Assembly: GCF_027920745.1 (NCBI RefSeq)
Contig: NZ_JAQIBB010000090.1
Coordinates: 1-64,000, forward strand
Direction of reading: 5' to 3'
From: Gallibacterium faecale
GTDB taxonomy: Bacteria > Pseudomonadota > Gammaproteobacteria > Enterobacterales > Pasteurellaceae
DNA length: 64,000 nt
A program made the translations under genes and the position numbers. Positions 52,129-62,342 of the stretch are shown here, one piece after another. Within the stretch, counting starts at the first letter, position 1; every line of letters starts with the position of its first letter. The notes beneath the pieces were generated by a model, which was not told where the DNA came from, did not search any database, and saw only the letters and a program-made list of their open reading frames with translations.

Positions 52129-52604
52129 TGATCTTTTTCCTTCTCTAATAATTGTTGCAAACGTGCTTGTTGCTCAGCATTCAAAGTGTCTTCTTCTGTT
52201 GGTTCTATTGGTAAAGATTGGCGTCTGCGTAATAAAATCACAATACCAACCAACAATAATGCAACAGGTGCAATCCATAAAATAATGGTTCCTGCGGTTA
52301 ATGGTGGGTCATAAGTAACAAAATTCCCATAACGAGCAACCATATAATCGACAATTTCTTGTTTTGTTTTCCCTTGTTGCAGAAGCTCTAATACTTTCGC
52401 TCGCATATCAGTTGCCACCAATGCATTAGAATCCGCAATATTATTATTCTGACATTGTGGACAGCGTAGCTCTTGGGTTAATTGATGATAAGTTTGCTCC
52501 TCTGCTGTGGAACGAAAATGCAGCGCTTCAATCGCCGCAAAACTGGAGATACTCACCATAAAAATAGATACACTCACTAAGAGTTTCTTTATTTGGCTGA
52601 ACAT
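52125..52604 (-). CDS. ccmH: Cytochrome c maturation protein CcmH (thioredoxin-like, LRCxxC)
   Basis: This 159-residue protein reduces apocytochrome c thiols for heme attachment. It has a signal-like helix (to about residue 25), the active-site motif ELRCPQCQNNNIADSNA and a C-terminal membrane helix (about 103-125). The start at 52604 is preceded by GGAGGA inside the 3' end of ccmG and gives a normal N-terminus, so an upstream ATG at 52655 is rejected. The result is a 16-base overlap with ccmG. Confidence 0.92.
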   Translation of the reverse strand: MFSQIKKLLVSVSIFMVSISSFAAIEALHFRSTAEEQTYHQLTQELRCPQCQNNNIADSNALVATDMRAKVLELLQQGKTKQEIVDYMVARYGNFVTYDPPLTAGTIILWIAPVALLLVGIVILLRRRQSLPIEPTEEDTLNAEQQARLQQLLEKEKDQ

Positions 52605-53155
52605 ACTTCCTCCGCTGCATATTTTTGATAGAGAGGTTGTAATTTTTCTTGCCAAACTTGCTGATTTACATCACCTGCGTGGCGATAACGGATAATACCT
52701 CGGCAATCAATGACAAACGTTTCCGGTGCCCCATATACACCAAGATCTAATCCGAAACTACCTTTTTGATCATCAATAACTTCTTGATAAGGATTACCTA
52801 AGTCACTCAGCCATTTTTTCGCTTTTTCAGGATCATCTTTATAGTTGATCCCAATAATGGTAATACCTTGTTTAGCCAGTTGGTTTAAATATTCATGCTC
52901 CGCATAACAGGTTGGACACCATGTCGCCCAAACATTGAGTAATAACGGTTTGCCTTGTTTAAATAAACTAACTTGATACTGTTTTTGAGGATCAAACAGA
53001 TCGACTGCTGTTGTAGTTAATGGAACTTCTTTTCCCACTAATGCAGATTCTAACGCTTTTGGATCATCGCCTTGAGCATTCCGAATCAACGCAACCATAG
53101 CCACAACAACAAACAAACCAAAGATAATTAAAGGAAGATATAATTTTTTATTCAT
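52589..53155 (-). CDS. dsbE: Thiol:disulfide interchange protein DsbE/CcmG
   Basis: This 188-residue membrane-anchored periplasmic thioredoxin supports heme attachment. It has one N-terminal membrane helix, the active site LNVWATWCPTC near residue 76 and a conserved GVYGAPETF segment near 140. It overlaps ccmF by 8 bases and ccmH by 16. Confidence 0.95.
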   Translation of the reverse strand: MNKKLYLPLIIFGLFVVVAMVALIRNAQGDDPKALESALVGKEVPLTTTAVDLFDPQKQYQVSLFKQGKPLLLNVWATWCPTCYAEHEYLNQLAKQGITIIGINYKDDPEKAKKWLSDLGNPYQEVIDDQKGSFGLDLGVYGAPETFVIDCRGIIRYRHAGDVNQQVWQEKLQPLYQKYAAEEVCSAK

Positions 53156-55106
53156 GATTTACCCCTTTAATTAATTTACTGAAACGATAACGGCGATCAA
53201 ACATACATAATCCACCACCGAGAGCCATCAACAAACCACCAAACCAGATCCAACGGATAAACGGTTTATAATATAAACGTACTGCCCAAGCACCATTATC
53301 TAAACGCTCACCTAGTGCTGCGTATAAATCTCTCGTAATACCACCATCAATAGCAGCTTCACTCATACTCATCCGACTCACTTGATAAAAACGTTTTTCT
53401 GCCGCTAATGTTGTAATCAATTTTTGCTGATTACTGACTTCAATGACTGCAGTAGCACCGAGATAATTTGGTCCATTACTCTCTTTCACTTGGCTAAACT
53501 TAAAGTCATAACCTGCCACATTCACACTATCGCCCACATTCATTCGTACATCTTTCTCAATACTAAAGTTTTGGCTAAATGCAATACCAAATACCGTCAC
53601 TGCAACGCCAATATGTGCTAAGAACATTCCCCAATGTGATCGTGATAATTTACCTAGTCCTTGCCAGAAGTTAGTACGGTGGGTAGCGCGTTGTTGTAAT
53701 TCATACAAACTTAATAAGGCAATAATGATGGTCATCATCGTGCCAAGCACTACACTCACTGTAATACGATTCGCAATCACAAATGGTAAAGCAAAGCCTA
53801 ATAACGCCATCACCACAACACTAATCACTACTGGCTTACGAATAGATGAAAATTGATCACGTCGCCATTTCACTAATGGTCCAATTCCCAACAATAACGA
53901 GAATGGCACCATAATAATTAAAAACATTTGATCAAAGAATGGTGCACCAATTGAGATTGATCCTAAACCTAACTGTTTATGAACTAATGGCAATAACGTT
54001 CCTAACACAACAACAGCTAATGCTGTCATTAACAGTACGTTATTTAATAACAACATAGACTCTCTGGAATAACGTTGGTAGTTATCACGAGAACGGATCT
54101 CTTTGCCTTTATAAGCATATAAACTGAGTGAACCACCAATAACCACCACTAAATAAGCGAGAATAAATAAGCCTCGTGTTGGATCAGATGCAAATGCGTG
54201 TACAGAAACCAAAATGCCTGAACGTACTAAGAATGTTCCTAACAGACACAATGAGAAGACTAAAATCGCTAGAAGTACCGTCCACGCTTTAAAACTACCG
54301 CGTTTCTCGGTTACCGCTAATGAGTGTAATAACGCTGTTCCTGCTAACCATGGCATAAATGAAGCGTTTTCAACGGGATCCCAGAACCACCAGCCACCCC
54401 AGCCAAGTTCATAATAAGCCCACCAAGAACCTAATACGATCCCCAAAGTAAGGAAACACCAAGCAGCTAAAGTCCAAGGTCTAGACCATCTTGCCCAAGC
54501 CGTATCCAAATTACCACTCATCAAGGAAGCAATAGAAAACGCAAATGCAACAGAAAAACCAACATACCCCATATACAATAATGGTGGATGGAAAATCAAA
54601 CCAATATCCTGCAACATTGGATTTAACTCTTTACCATCAACTGGAAAATCAGGGAAAGTGCGTGAAAACGGATTTGAGGCAAAGATCACAAAGACTAAAA
54701 AGCCAATACTGATCATTCCCATTACTGCTAGAACTCGAGCTACAGATTCCTGCGGTAACTGACGGCTAAAAATTGCCACAGCTAGGCTCCAGCAGCTTAA
54801 TAACCAGATCCATAATAGAAGTGATCCTTCATGTGAACCCCATACTGCTGACAAACGATAATAGATTGGTAGCTGGCTATTTGAGTTATTCACGATATAT
54901 TGCACACTAAAATCATTGATCGCAAATAAATACATCAAACCAAAAAATGCAAAGGATAGGCTCAGAAATAATCCCCATGCCATTGGTCTGGCCAAGGCAA
55001 TTAATAATGGATTATTTTGTCGTACTCCCCAGAGAGGGACGATTGTCAATAAAATCGCAATCGCTAATGCTAGAGCTAAAGCATAGTTCCCTAATTCAGC
55101 GATCAT
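53148..55106 (-). CDS. ccmF: Cytochrome c heme lyase subunit CcmF
   Basis: This 652-residue integral membrane protein ligates heme from CcmE to apocytochrome c. About 15 membrane segments are visible. The WWD motif WGGWWFWDPVENASFMPWL is near residue 235, and conserved histidines flank it. It overlaps ccmE by 4 bases and ccmG by 8. Confidence 0.96.
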   Translation of the reverse strand: MIAELGNYALALALAIAILLTIVPLWGVRQNNPLLIALARPMAWGLFLSLSFAFFGLMYLFAINDFSVQYIVNNSNSQLPIYYRLSAVWGSHEGSLLLWIWLLSCWSLAVAIFSRQLPQESVARVLAVMGMISIGFLVFVIFASNPFSRTFPDFPVDGKELNPMLQDIGLIFHPPLLYMGYVGFSVAFAFSIASLMSGNLDTAWARWSRPWTLAAWCFLTLGIVLGSWWAYYELGWGGWWFWDPVENASFMPWLAGTALLHSLAVTEKRGSFKAWTVLLAILVFSLCLLGTFLVRSGILVSVHAFASDPTRGLFILAYLVVVIGGSLSLYAYKGKEIRSRDNYQRYSRESMLLLNNVLLMTALAVVVLGTLLPLVHKQLGLGSISIGAPFFDQMFLIIMVPFSLLLGIGPLVKWRRDQFSSIRKPVVISVVVMALLGFALPFVIANRITVSVVLGTMMTIIIALLSLYELQQRATHRTNFWQGLGKLSRSHWGMFLAHIGVAVTVFGIAFSQNFSIEKDVRMNVGDSVNVAGYDFKFSQVKESNGPNYLGATAVIEVSNQQKLITTLAAEKRFYQVSRMSMSEAAIDGGITRDLYAALGERLDNGAWAVRLYYKPFIRWIWFGGLLMALGGGLCMFDRRYRFSKLIKGVNHE

Positions 55107-55639
55107 TTTTTCTCCTCTGTTTTTTGTTGTTCTAGCTGCATTTTGTCACGCTCAGATTCGCTTGTAAGATCTTTAGCTGATACGCCCATTGGATTATGCA
55201 CTTTCTTCATCTGTTCGCCTAACTCAGGTGGTACATAATTTTCATCATGTTTCGCTAATACTTCACTAGCCACTAAAGTCGTTGGATCTTTTAAGGTGCC
55301 TTGGGCAACAATACCTTGTCCCTCACGGAATAGATCTGGCAAAATTCCCTCATACTCCACATCAATTGACGGTCCAATATCATTTAATTTAAATTTCACC
55401 TTTAGACTATTTGGATCACGGACTACTGAACCATCTACAACCATCCCCCCAACGCGAATTCGTTGGCCCGGCTCAGGTTTCTGTTCTGCATCATTATTCT
55501 TGCCATAAATAACTTCACTCGGGGTATAGAAAAGGTCAATATTCTGACGTAATGCATATAACATTAACCCAGCAGCAATACTAATGCCTATTACCACAAA
55601 TAATACTAAATACAATCTTGATTTACGGCGTGGGTTCAT
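55103..55639 (-). CDS. ccmE: Heme chaperone CcmE
   Basis: This 178-residue protein has one N-terminal membrane helix and an OB-fold periplasmic domain. The heme-binding histidine is His131 in AKHDENY, with Tyr135 next to it. The C-terminus is a flexible charged tail. It overlaps both ccmD and ccmF by 4 bases. Confidence 0.95.
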   Translation of the reverse strand: MNPRRKSRLYLVLFVVIGISIAAGLMLYALRQNIDLFYTPSEVIYGKNNDAEQKPEPGQRIRVGGMVVDGSVVRDPNSLKVKFKLNDIGPSIDVEYEGILPDLFREGQGIVAQGTLKDPTTLVASEVLAKHDENYVPPELGEQMKKVHNPMGVSAKDLTSESERDKMQLEQQKTEEKK

Positions 55640-55848
55640 AGACTGTTCTCCATTGTCTTATGTTGTTTAATTCGTTGTTGGCGTTGCATCTCTTTATTCA
55701 CTTCTGACAAAATTTTCTTTTTGCCACGATGACTAGTAATAACTAACAAAAGAATGGCAACGAATGAAATTCCATAAGAGAGCCACACATAAAAACCGTG
55801 TTGCCCCATTTGCCAAAAGGCACTCCAACTATCAAAAAATGGTGTCAT
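55636..55848 (-). CDS. ccmD: Heme exporter accessory protein CcmD
   Basis: This 70-residue single-span membrane protein links CcmE to CcmABC. GQHGFYVWLSYGISFVAILLL is the family helix, followed by a basic tail. It lies 16 bases after ccmC. Confidence 0.92.
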   Translation of the reverse strand: MTPFFDSWSAFWQMGQHGFYVWLSYGISFVAILLLVITSHRGKKKILSEVNKEMQRQQRIKQHKTMENSL

Positions 55849-55864
55849 TTTATTATTCCTTTCG

Positions 55865-56602
55865 TTAATTTTTTTGTGCTAACGCCTGTACCCAAGCTCG
55901 TTTCTTATCCGCATTAAGCAGCTCATTACGATAACGCACTACACTTAAATAAATGCTCAATAACATAAAGCCTAAAATGGCTAATAACAGTGGGATCAAC
56001 ATTTCTGTTGCAATAGATGGTTTCTCAAACTTAGTAATACTTGCCCCTTGGTGTAAGGTATTCCACCACTGCACAGAGAAATGAATAATCGGCAAATTAA
56101 TTACGCCAACAATGGATAAAATCCCCGCTGCTTTTGCCCCAATTGCTTTATCTTGGAACGCACTATATAACGCAATCACACCAAAATAGAGGAATAACAG
56201 AATTAATTCAGAGGTTAAACGAGCATCCCATACCCACCAAGTTCCCCAAGTTGGTTTACCCCATACAGCACCTGTTACTAAAGCAAGAAAGGTTAATAAT
56301 GCTCCAACAGGTGCCATTGCGACCATTGCCAAGTTAGCTTGTTTAATTTGCCACACTAATGCGACAAGCGCTGCTACGGCCATTGAAGCATAAATACCCA
56401 TTGACCAAATTGCTGTTGGCACATGAATATACATAATGCGGAAGCTATTTCCTTGTTGATAATCAGCTGGTGCAAACGCTAAGCCCCACACTAAAGCGAC
56501 TATTAATACCAGCAAACTACAAACTCCCAACAGCGGAGCTAACTTTCCACAAATACGATATTGTGTTTCAGGTTTTGCGTATGGATGCAACCATTTCCAC
56601 AT
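55865..56602 (-). CDS. ccmC: Heme exporter/handling protein CcmC
   Basis: This 245-residue protein has six membrane helices and the WWD motif PTWGTWWVWDARLTSEL near residue 125, which holds heme for transfer to CcmE. It lies 20 bases after ccmB and 16 before ccmD. Confidence 0.95.
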   Translation of the reverse strand: MWKWLHPYAKPETQYRICGKLAPLLGVCSLLVLIVALVWGLAFAPADYQQGNSFRIMYIHVPTAIWSMGIYASMAVAALVALVWQIKQANLAMVAMAPVGALLTFLALVTGAVWGKPTWGTWWVWDARLTSELILLFLYFGVIALYSAFQDKAIGAKAAGILSIVGVINLPIIHFSVQWWNTLHQGASITKFEKPSIATEMLIPLLLAILGFMLLSIYLSVVRYRNELLNADKKRAWVQALAQKN

Positions 56603-56622
56603 AATCTTTTACCCTATATTTA

Positions 56623-57285
56623 TTAATGCAAACTGACTCTCAGTGCTGCAGCAACCGCAAACGGACAACTTACTAAAGCCAACACCAACATTGCTGCTAA
56701 GATTGCTAACTGCCCACCATAACCTAAATGAAGTGCAGCTGAATCTAATACCGCAGCAGTAAAAATTAAAACTGGAATAAATAATGGCACCACCAATAAG
56801 CTCAATAATACGCCGCCTTTACGTAAACCAACGGTTAACGCTACGCCTACTGCCCCAATGCAACTTAAAATTGGTGTACCAATAAAGAGGGTTTGGACTA
56901 ACGCCCACCATACCTCAATATCTAATGAGAGTAATAATCCTGCGATTGGTGATAATAAAATCAACGGAAATCCTGTTAATAGCCAATGTGAAAAGATTTT
57001 CGCTAATGCCGTCATCGATAACGGAATTGGCAATAATAGAAGTTGCTCTAACGAACCATCCAAATAGTCATCTTTAAATAGACGCTCAAATGAAAGTAAA
57101 GCAGATAATAAAGCAGCTACCCAAACAATACCGGGAGCAATCCGAGAGAGTAATTGTGGTTCTGGTCCAACAACCAACGGAAAAAGCGTAATCACAATTA
57201 AAAAAAACCACAGTGGATTTAAAATCTCACTGGGTTTACGCATCGCAATCTGTAATTCTCGTTTGATTATTTCGTAAAAAATCAT
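56623..57285 (-). CDS. ccmB: Heme exporter membrane subunit CcmB
   Basis: This 220-residue protein has six membrane helices and is the permease of the CcmAB ABC complex. It has conserved blocks WFFLIVITLFPLVVGPEPQL and LERLFKDDYLDGSLEQL-like. It lies 6 bases after ccmA. Confidence 0.94.
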   Translation of the reverse strand: MIFYEIIKRELQIAMRKPSEILNPLWFFLIVITLFPLVVGPEPQLLSRIAPGIVWVAALLSALLSFERLFKDDYLDGSLEQLLLLPIPLSMTALAKIFSHWLLTGFPLILLSPIAGLLLSLDIEVWWALVQTLFIGTPILSCIGAVGVALTVGLRKGGVLLSLLVVPLFIPVLIFTAAVLDSAALHLGYGGQLAILAAMLVLALVSCPFAVAAALRVSLH

Positions 57286-57291
57286 TTTGCT

Positions 57292-57939
57292 CTATTCTGT
57301 TTCAATAAATTTATATTTCTCTAATTGTACTCTTTGCACAATGTCACTCGGTACATCTTGATGGCTAGTAATAATGACAATACCACCTTGACTTGCATGA
57401 AACTCAAATAAATGCGTCAATACCTGTACACCACGTTTATCAATCGTATTAAACGGTTCATCTAAAATCCATAATGGTGCAGTCGAAAGCCATAAACGAG
57501 CTAAAGAAACACGTTTATGCTGCCCAGCAGACAACTGACTGGCTGGAATATCTTCGTAACCTAATAAACCAACTACCTGCAATGTTTCCCATAACACTTC
57601 TGCTTGTTGGCGGCTCGTTGTTGTCTTTTGAAAAAAATGAAGATTTTCCCAAGCACTTAATTCTGGTTTAATTCCTGCTTGATGACCTAAAAATAGCAAA
57701 TTTGCATTAAATTCATCTTGTTGCTGCAAAATCGGTTGGTTATTCCAAAGAACTTCGCCTTTTCTCGGACGAGAAAGTCCACTTAAAGCCCGAAGTAAAG
57801 TCGTTTTACCAACACCATTATGACCTTCAATTTGTACAAAATCACCACTTTGAAATTGAAGATTAAGATCAGCAAATAAAATACGATCTCCTCGTTGGCA
57901 ACTTAAATCATTTACCTGTAACTGATTGATTGAATTCAT
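57292..57939 (-). CDS. ccmA: Cytochrome c biogenesis ATP-binding protein CcmA
   Basis: This ABC ATPase of 215 residues has Walker A GHNGVGKTTLLRAL, signature LSAGQHKRV and Walker B LWILDEPFNTID. It drives release of holo-CcmE from CcmCD. The start at 57939 (MNSINQ) is preferred over 57990 because it fits the family N-terminus; the ribosome-binding site is weak in both cases. First gene of the ccmABCDEFGHI operon. Confidence 0.92.
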   Translation of the reverse strand: MNSINQLQVNDLSCQRGDRILFADLNLQFQSGDFVQIEGHNGVGKTTLLRALSGLSRPRKGEVLWNNQPILQQQDEFNANLLFLGHQAGIKPELSAWENLHFFQKTTTSRQQAEVLWETLQVVGLLGYEDIPASQLSAGQHKRVSLARLWLSTAPLWILDEPFNTIDKRGVQVLTHLFEFHASQGGIVIITSHQDVPSDIVQRVQLEKYKFIETE

Positions 57940-58234
57940 ATATTTACTGCTGGCTGACTTGATTAATTTAACGGAGCAGAATTCTAACATAAGCAGGCAG
58001 GAGGTGGTATTTTTATCTAAACCTCATTTATACCCATTTAGTAGTAAAAATTACAAAATAAACGGTTAAAAATAGAGGTAACTATTTGATAAATAAAAAT
58101 ATTTACTATAAAACCCATTTCACTTTTTTTTGATCTATCGCAAGGGTAGGTAATTAAGTTTATTTTGTCTTACCACATTTAATATCATCAAAATCAAGCA
58201 CACTATTATTTAGTTTAACTTCATTAAAATGGTT
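57940..58234. other. Promoter region upstream of ccmA and tail of xylR
   Basis: This 295-bp AT-rich region should hold the ccm promoter on the minus strand. No convincing FNR, ArcA or NarL box could be picked out by eye, although TTGAT words occur. No gene is visible. Confidence 0.4.
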
Positions 58235-59419
58235 CTAAATCACTAAATCTGGCTGATATTGTGCTCGATATTCATTTGGTGTTTGTTGAAATTCTTTTTT
58301 AAACACAAAATAGAAATATTGAACTGACGGATAACCGCACACTTCCGCAATCTCTTGAATTGCAATTTGCGTATCACTCAATAACTGTTTCGCTTTATTC
58401 ATTTTTTCTTCGTGTAAGACTTGGTGAATCGTCTTTCCTGTTTCCGTACGGAAACGATTTTCCAAGTTTGAACGCGAAGCTTTAACATAATCCAACACTT
58501 GTTCTACTTTAATACCTGAACAAGCGTGTAAACGGATATAATGCAACGCTTGAATAACTAATGGATCTTGAATCGAACGATAGTCCGTAGAAGTTCTTGC
58601 CTCTACTCTTAATGGCGCAATCAGCAGCGGAGTATGCTTAATTGGACGCTGTTCAATCAAGGCGTGTAATAATTTTGCCGCTTGATAGCCCATATTTTTT
58701 GTTCCTTGTCGTACAGAGGAGAGTGGGACGCGGGAAAAGGCTTGAATTAACTCTTCATTATCAATGCCAATAATACATAGCTGATCTGGAATAGGAATAT
58801 CTAATAGATCGCAAGTTTGTAATAGATGTCTTGCTCGTGCATCAGTGACGGCAATAATACCTGTATGTTTAGGCAAAGATAATAACCATTCGCTTAGCTC
58901 TTGTTGGGCTTGCTGCCAATTTTCAGCGTGGGTTTCATACCCTAAATAAATTTCAGGTTGATAATTATTGTTTGCCATAATCCGTTCAAATACCATTCTC
59001 CGTTCGGTTGACCAGTGTTGAAAACCGGGATCGGGCAAACCGTAAAAGGCAAAATGGTTAATTCCTTTACGTTGTAAATGCTCAAAGGCATATTGCAAAA
59101 TTGCATTATTATCGGTAGCGACATAAGGGATATTCGGTGGGTAATTTTTTTCATCTTGATAAGAGCTACCTACTGCTACCACAGGAATACGGCTATTTAG
59201 CAACTCTTTTGCTAATCGAGGATCATCAAAATCAGCAATAATACCATCTAAATTTTGTGGATCTAACGCAAGTTCACGATGCACAAAGTCATCTTCTAAG
59301 AATACATTCCAAGAAACTCTAGAGGTTTGAATATATTCGCCAATGCCACTCATCACTTCACGATCGTAAACCTTATTTGCATTAAAAAATAAAGCAATTT
59401 GATAATAGGACTTTGACAT
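58235..59419 (-). CDS. xylR: Xylose operon regulator XylR
   Basis: This 394-residue activator has a LacI/periplasmic-binding-like ligand domain (about 1-270) and a C-terminal AraC-type double helix-turn-helix (about 285-390), with IAEVCGYPSVQYFYFVFKKEFQQTPNEYR. It lies 52 bases after xseA and probably has its own promoter. A probable xylB ends at 63889, so the xylose genes are near but not adjacent. Confidence 0.93.
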   Translation of the reverse strand: MSKSYYQIALFFNANKVYDREVMSGIGEYIQTSRVSWNVFLEDDFVHRELALDPQNLDGIIADFDDPRLAKELLNSRIPVVAVGSSYQDEKNYPPNIPYVATDNNAILQYAFEHLQRKGINHFAFYGLPDPGFQHWSTERRMVFERIMANNNYQPEIYLGYETHAENWQQAQQELSEWLLSLPKHTGIIAVTDARARHLLQTCDLLDIPIPDQLCIIGIDNEELIQAFSRVPLSSVRQGTKNMGYQAAKLLHALIEQRPIKHTPLLIAPLRVEARTSTDYRSIQDPLVIQALHYIRLHACSGIKVEQVLDYVKASRSNLENRFRTETGKTIHQVLHEEKMNKAKQLLSDTQIAIQEIAEVCGYPSVQYFYFVFKKEFQQTPNEYRAQYQPDLVI

Positions 59420-59471
59420 AATCCCTCCTTTGAGAATACAAAAATGTAAAAATCTAATGAATTAGTTCAGA

Positions 59472-60821
59472 TCACTCCTTGATCTGCTCGACCACACTCA
59501 CAATCTGCCCATCAGCAGTTCTAGTAATTAAAGATTGTCCAACATTCACTTGTTGCACACTACTTACTACCTGCTGTTCTTCGGTCATTGTCACGGTATA
59601 ACCACGCTGTAATACTTTTAACGGGCTAACACTGTCTAACCGTCCACTTAATTGAGCAAATTGATAGCGTCGCTGTTGTAATAACCCTTTTAATGCTGCA
59701 TTTAAACGAAATTGCCACTGCTGTAATGCTTGTCGTTGTAACTGAATATTCGCTGGCAGCGGCACCTGCCATAAACGTTGTTGTAATCGTTGGTGCCGTT
59801 GTTTTTGTTGCTGTAAGTAAAGCTGAATACTCTTATATAATCGTGTTTGCAAATAAAGATAATGCTGTTTCTGTAAGGCTAATCGTGCCTGTGGATGTTG
59901 ATTTTGCAAACGCAAAGTCACTCTTTCCAACCGTTGTTGGCATAAGGCAAATAGACGTGAAAAAGCGTTTTCTAAACGTTGCTGTAAATAATCGATCTTT
60001 TGCCATAACTCTTTTTGATCTCGGCTTAGAAGCTCTGCTGCGGCAGAAGGCGTTGAGGCACGTAAATCTGCCACAAAATCTGCAATAGTCACATCGGTTT
60101 CATGACCTACTGCACTAATAATTGGAATTGTCGAAGCAAAAATCGCTCTTGCGACAATTTCTTCATTAAAACACCACAGATCTTCTAATGAACCACCGCC
60201 ACGTCCAACAATTAACACATCACACTCTTGGCGAAGATTCGCAATTTCAATACTGCGAACAATGTCCGCTGCGGCTTCTTTCCCTTGCACTAGAGTAGGA
60301 TAAATAATTACCTCTAGACAGGGGTTTCTACGGCGTAAAATCTGTAAGATATCGTGTAAGACGGCACCACTTGATGAAGTAATCACGCCAATCCGTTGGC
60401 AAATTTGTGGTAAAGGTTGTTTCCATTGCTGTGCAAATAGCCCTTCTGCTGCCAACTTCATTTTTAGCCGTTCAAACTCTTGCTGTAATAAGCCTTCTCC
60501 CGCAGGCTGCATACTCTCCACAATAATTTGGTAATCACCTCGAGGTTCATACAAGCTAACACTTGCGCGAACTAATACTTGCATCCCATTTTGTGGTTTA
60601 AATGCAACGCGTAAATTACGCATTTTAAACATAGCTGCCCGCACCTGAGCATCATTATCTTTTAACGTGAAATACCAATGCCCGGATACAGGTTGTGAAA
60701 AATTAGAGATTTCTCCCGTTAGCCACACTGCGCCTAACTCTTGTTCTAACAGCGTTTTGGCACAACGGTTTAATTGGCTCACTGATAAAATACTTGGACG
60801 ATTATCCAGATTCATTAGCAT
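59472..60821 (-). CDS. xseA: Exodeoxyribonuclease VII large subunit XseA
   Basis: This 449-residue single-strand nuclease subunit has an N-terminal OB domain (WLTGEISNFSQPVSGHWYFTLKD), the catalytic core with GVITSSSGAVLHDIL and VGRGGGSLEDLW, and a long coiled-coil C-terminus rich in Q and R. It starts 3 bases after roxA; Met3 at 60815 is an alternative start. XseB is not in the window. Confidence 0.95.
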   Translation of the reverse strand: MLMNLDNRPSILSVSQLNRCAKTLLEQELGAVWLTGEISNFSQPVSGHWYFTLKDNDAQVRAAMFKMRNLRVAFKPQNGMQVLVRASVSLYEPRGDYQIIVESMQPAGEGLLQQEFERLKMKLAAEGLFAQQWKQPLPQICQRIGVITSSSGAVLHDILQILRRRNPCLEVIIYPTLVQGKEAAADIVRSIEIANLRQECDVLIVGRGGGSLEDLWCFNEEIVARAIFASTIPIISAVGHETDVTIADFVADLRASTPSAAAELLSRDQKELWQKIDYLQQRLENAFSRLFALCQQRLERVTLRLQNQHPQARLALQKQHYLYLQTRLYKSIQLYLQQQKQRHQRLQQRLWQVPLPANIQLQRQALQQWQFRLNAALKGLLQQRRYQFAQLSGRLDSVSPLKVLQRGYTVTMTEEQQVVSSVQQVNVGQSLITRTADGQIVSVVEQIKE

Positions 60822-60824
60822 AAA

Positions 60825-62021
60825 TTATTCCGTATCTAGCAATAACCAGCCGTTATCTAACCAATCACATAAGCTATCTAACAGCAAATCTAACGAGGTT
60901 TCTTCGCTAACATAATGTTGTAAAGTTTGCCAATCTATGGCGTTACCATCTGCGAGTAGGGCTAGCAATTTACATTCCGTCACATTTAATTCATCAATCC
61001 ATTCCCCATTAATGAAAATGTTTCCCTCGGTGGTATAGATCATTTTGCAATTAGCATCTTGATACAAACGATCACCCGCTTGTAACGCTTCCGCTAATTC
61101 ATCAGGATAAATACCTTCTTCAGTAGTTAATAAGGAATAACGGCGACTACTTACTGCAGTAGCCACTGCTTGAGTAAATAACGCATCCACTTGATTGGAT
61201 TCTTGTAATAATGTGATCAGCTGTTGTTTCAAGTTAGCGACATTTTCTGGTGCTAATAATCCGTTTTTTTGCACTATCGGAGATAAACGGAAAGGAATCG
61301 CAAAATCGCTACTATTCAGCTGTTCGCTATGATGGACTAATGCTTTACAGAAATTCTCTAAAATATCGCTTGCATTGGGATAACGTAAACCAAAAGAGAA
61401 GGTCAAACAGTCACTTTCTGCCACACCATAATGGGATAACCGAGATGGAACATACAATACATCGCCGGGCTGCATAACTTCATCAAGAATTAATTCGCCC
61501 ATATCATCAAAAATTCGGATCGGTTGATTAGCTTTAAATTCAGTAGAAGGATCACACCATTTACCTAATTGCCAACGGCGTTCGCCATATCCTTGCACTA
61601 AAAACACATCATATTCATCATAATGTTTACCCACAGAACCGCCTTTTGGTGCGAACGATACCATAATATCATCACGTTGCCATTGCGGGATAAAAGCAAA
61701 TGCCTGCCATAACTTACCTAGCTCTGGTGACCATTGCTCTAGATTTTGTACCAATACAGACCACTTTTCTGGCAAATTTTTAAAATCTTTTGCGGTTAAT
61801 GGGCTCGTTTTTAATTGCCATTTTTCTTCACCGTTACGTTGATGTGTTTGCACTAAACGTGCCGTTACCTCTTCTTCTTGAGCCAATTCAATAATATCTT
61901 GCGGTTCAAACATACCGACAATTTGTGGCAAACCTTGGCGTATCAATAATGGCTTTTTTTGCCAATAATCACGTAAAAAGATTTCAGGGGTAATGTCTTT
62001 AGGTAAGCAGTATGTGGTCAT
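60825..62021 (-). CDS. roxA: Ribosomal protein uL16 arginine hydroxylase RoxA (YcfD)
   Basis: This 398-residue JmjC-type Fe(II)/2-oxoglutarate oxygenase hydroxylates an arginine in ribosomal protein uL16. Iron ligands are His133 and Asp135 (KHYDEYD) and His197 (RLSHYGV). A C-terminal winged-helix region follows. It lies 21 bases after rnfH and 3 before xseA. Confidence 0.93.
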   Translation of the reverse strand: MTTYCLPKDITPEIFLRDYWQKKPLLIRQGLPQIVGMFEPQDIIELAQEEEVTARLVQTHQRNGEEKWQLKTSPLTAKDFKNLPEKWSVLVQNLEQWSPELGKLWQAFAFIPQWQRDDIMVSFAPKGGSVGKHYDEYDVFLVQGYGERRWQLGKWCDPSTEFKANQPIRIFDDMGELILDEVMQPGDVLYVPSRLSHYGVAESDCLTFSFGLRYPNASDILENFCKALVHHSEQLNSSDFAIPFRLSPIVQKNGLLAPENVANLKQQLITLLQESNQVDALFTQAVATAVSSRRYSLLTTEEGIYPDELAEALQAGDRLYQDANCKMIYTTEGNIFINGEWIDELNVTECKLLALLADGNAIDWQTLQHYVSEETSLDLLLDSLCDWLDNGWLLLDTE

Positions 62022-62042
62022 GATAAATTCCTGATGACTTAG

Positions 62043-62342
62043 TTATGATTTCGCTTTTTGTTCTTGTTGTTGGGCTGCACGCTTACGGCGAATTTCTTTT
62101 GGATCAGCTAATAGTGGACGATAAATTTCCACACGATCGCCCTCACGCAAAATATCAGTCAATTTGGCTAAACGGCCAAAAATGCCCACTTTGTTTTCGC
62201 GTAAGTCTATCTCTTGATAGCGTTGTAAGACTCCCGATTGCAAAATTGCAGATTGCACATTACATCCTTCAGGCACACAGATTTTTTTTAAAAAATAGTG
62301 TTGGGGTAACGCATAAGTGACTTCGACATTAATTTCTGACAT
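62043..62342 (-). CDS. rnfH: RnfH-family ubiquitin-like protein (UPF0125)
   Basis: This 99-residue protein is a beta-grasp UPF0125/RnfH member, with GIFGRLAKLTDILREGDRVEIYRPL typical of the family. The start at 62342 (MSEINVEV) overlaps ratA by 14 bases, a common arrangement; an ATG at 62360 is rejected. The function remains unclear, and the family is usually coupled to ratA. Confidence 0.9.
   Translation of the reverse strand: MSEINVEVTYALPQHYFLKKICVPEGCNVQSAILQSGVLQRYQEIDLRENKVGIFGRLAKLTDILREGDRVEIYRPLLADPKEIRRKRAAQQQEQKAKS

Noticed and set aside
57940..58234. FNR or ArcA box before ccmA
   Set aside because: TTGAT words occur, but no site reaches an acceptable TTGAT-N4-ATCAA match by eye.
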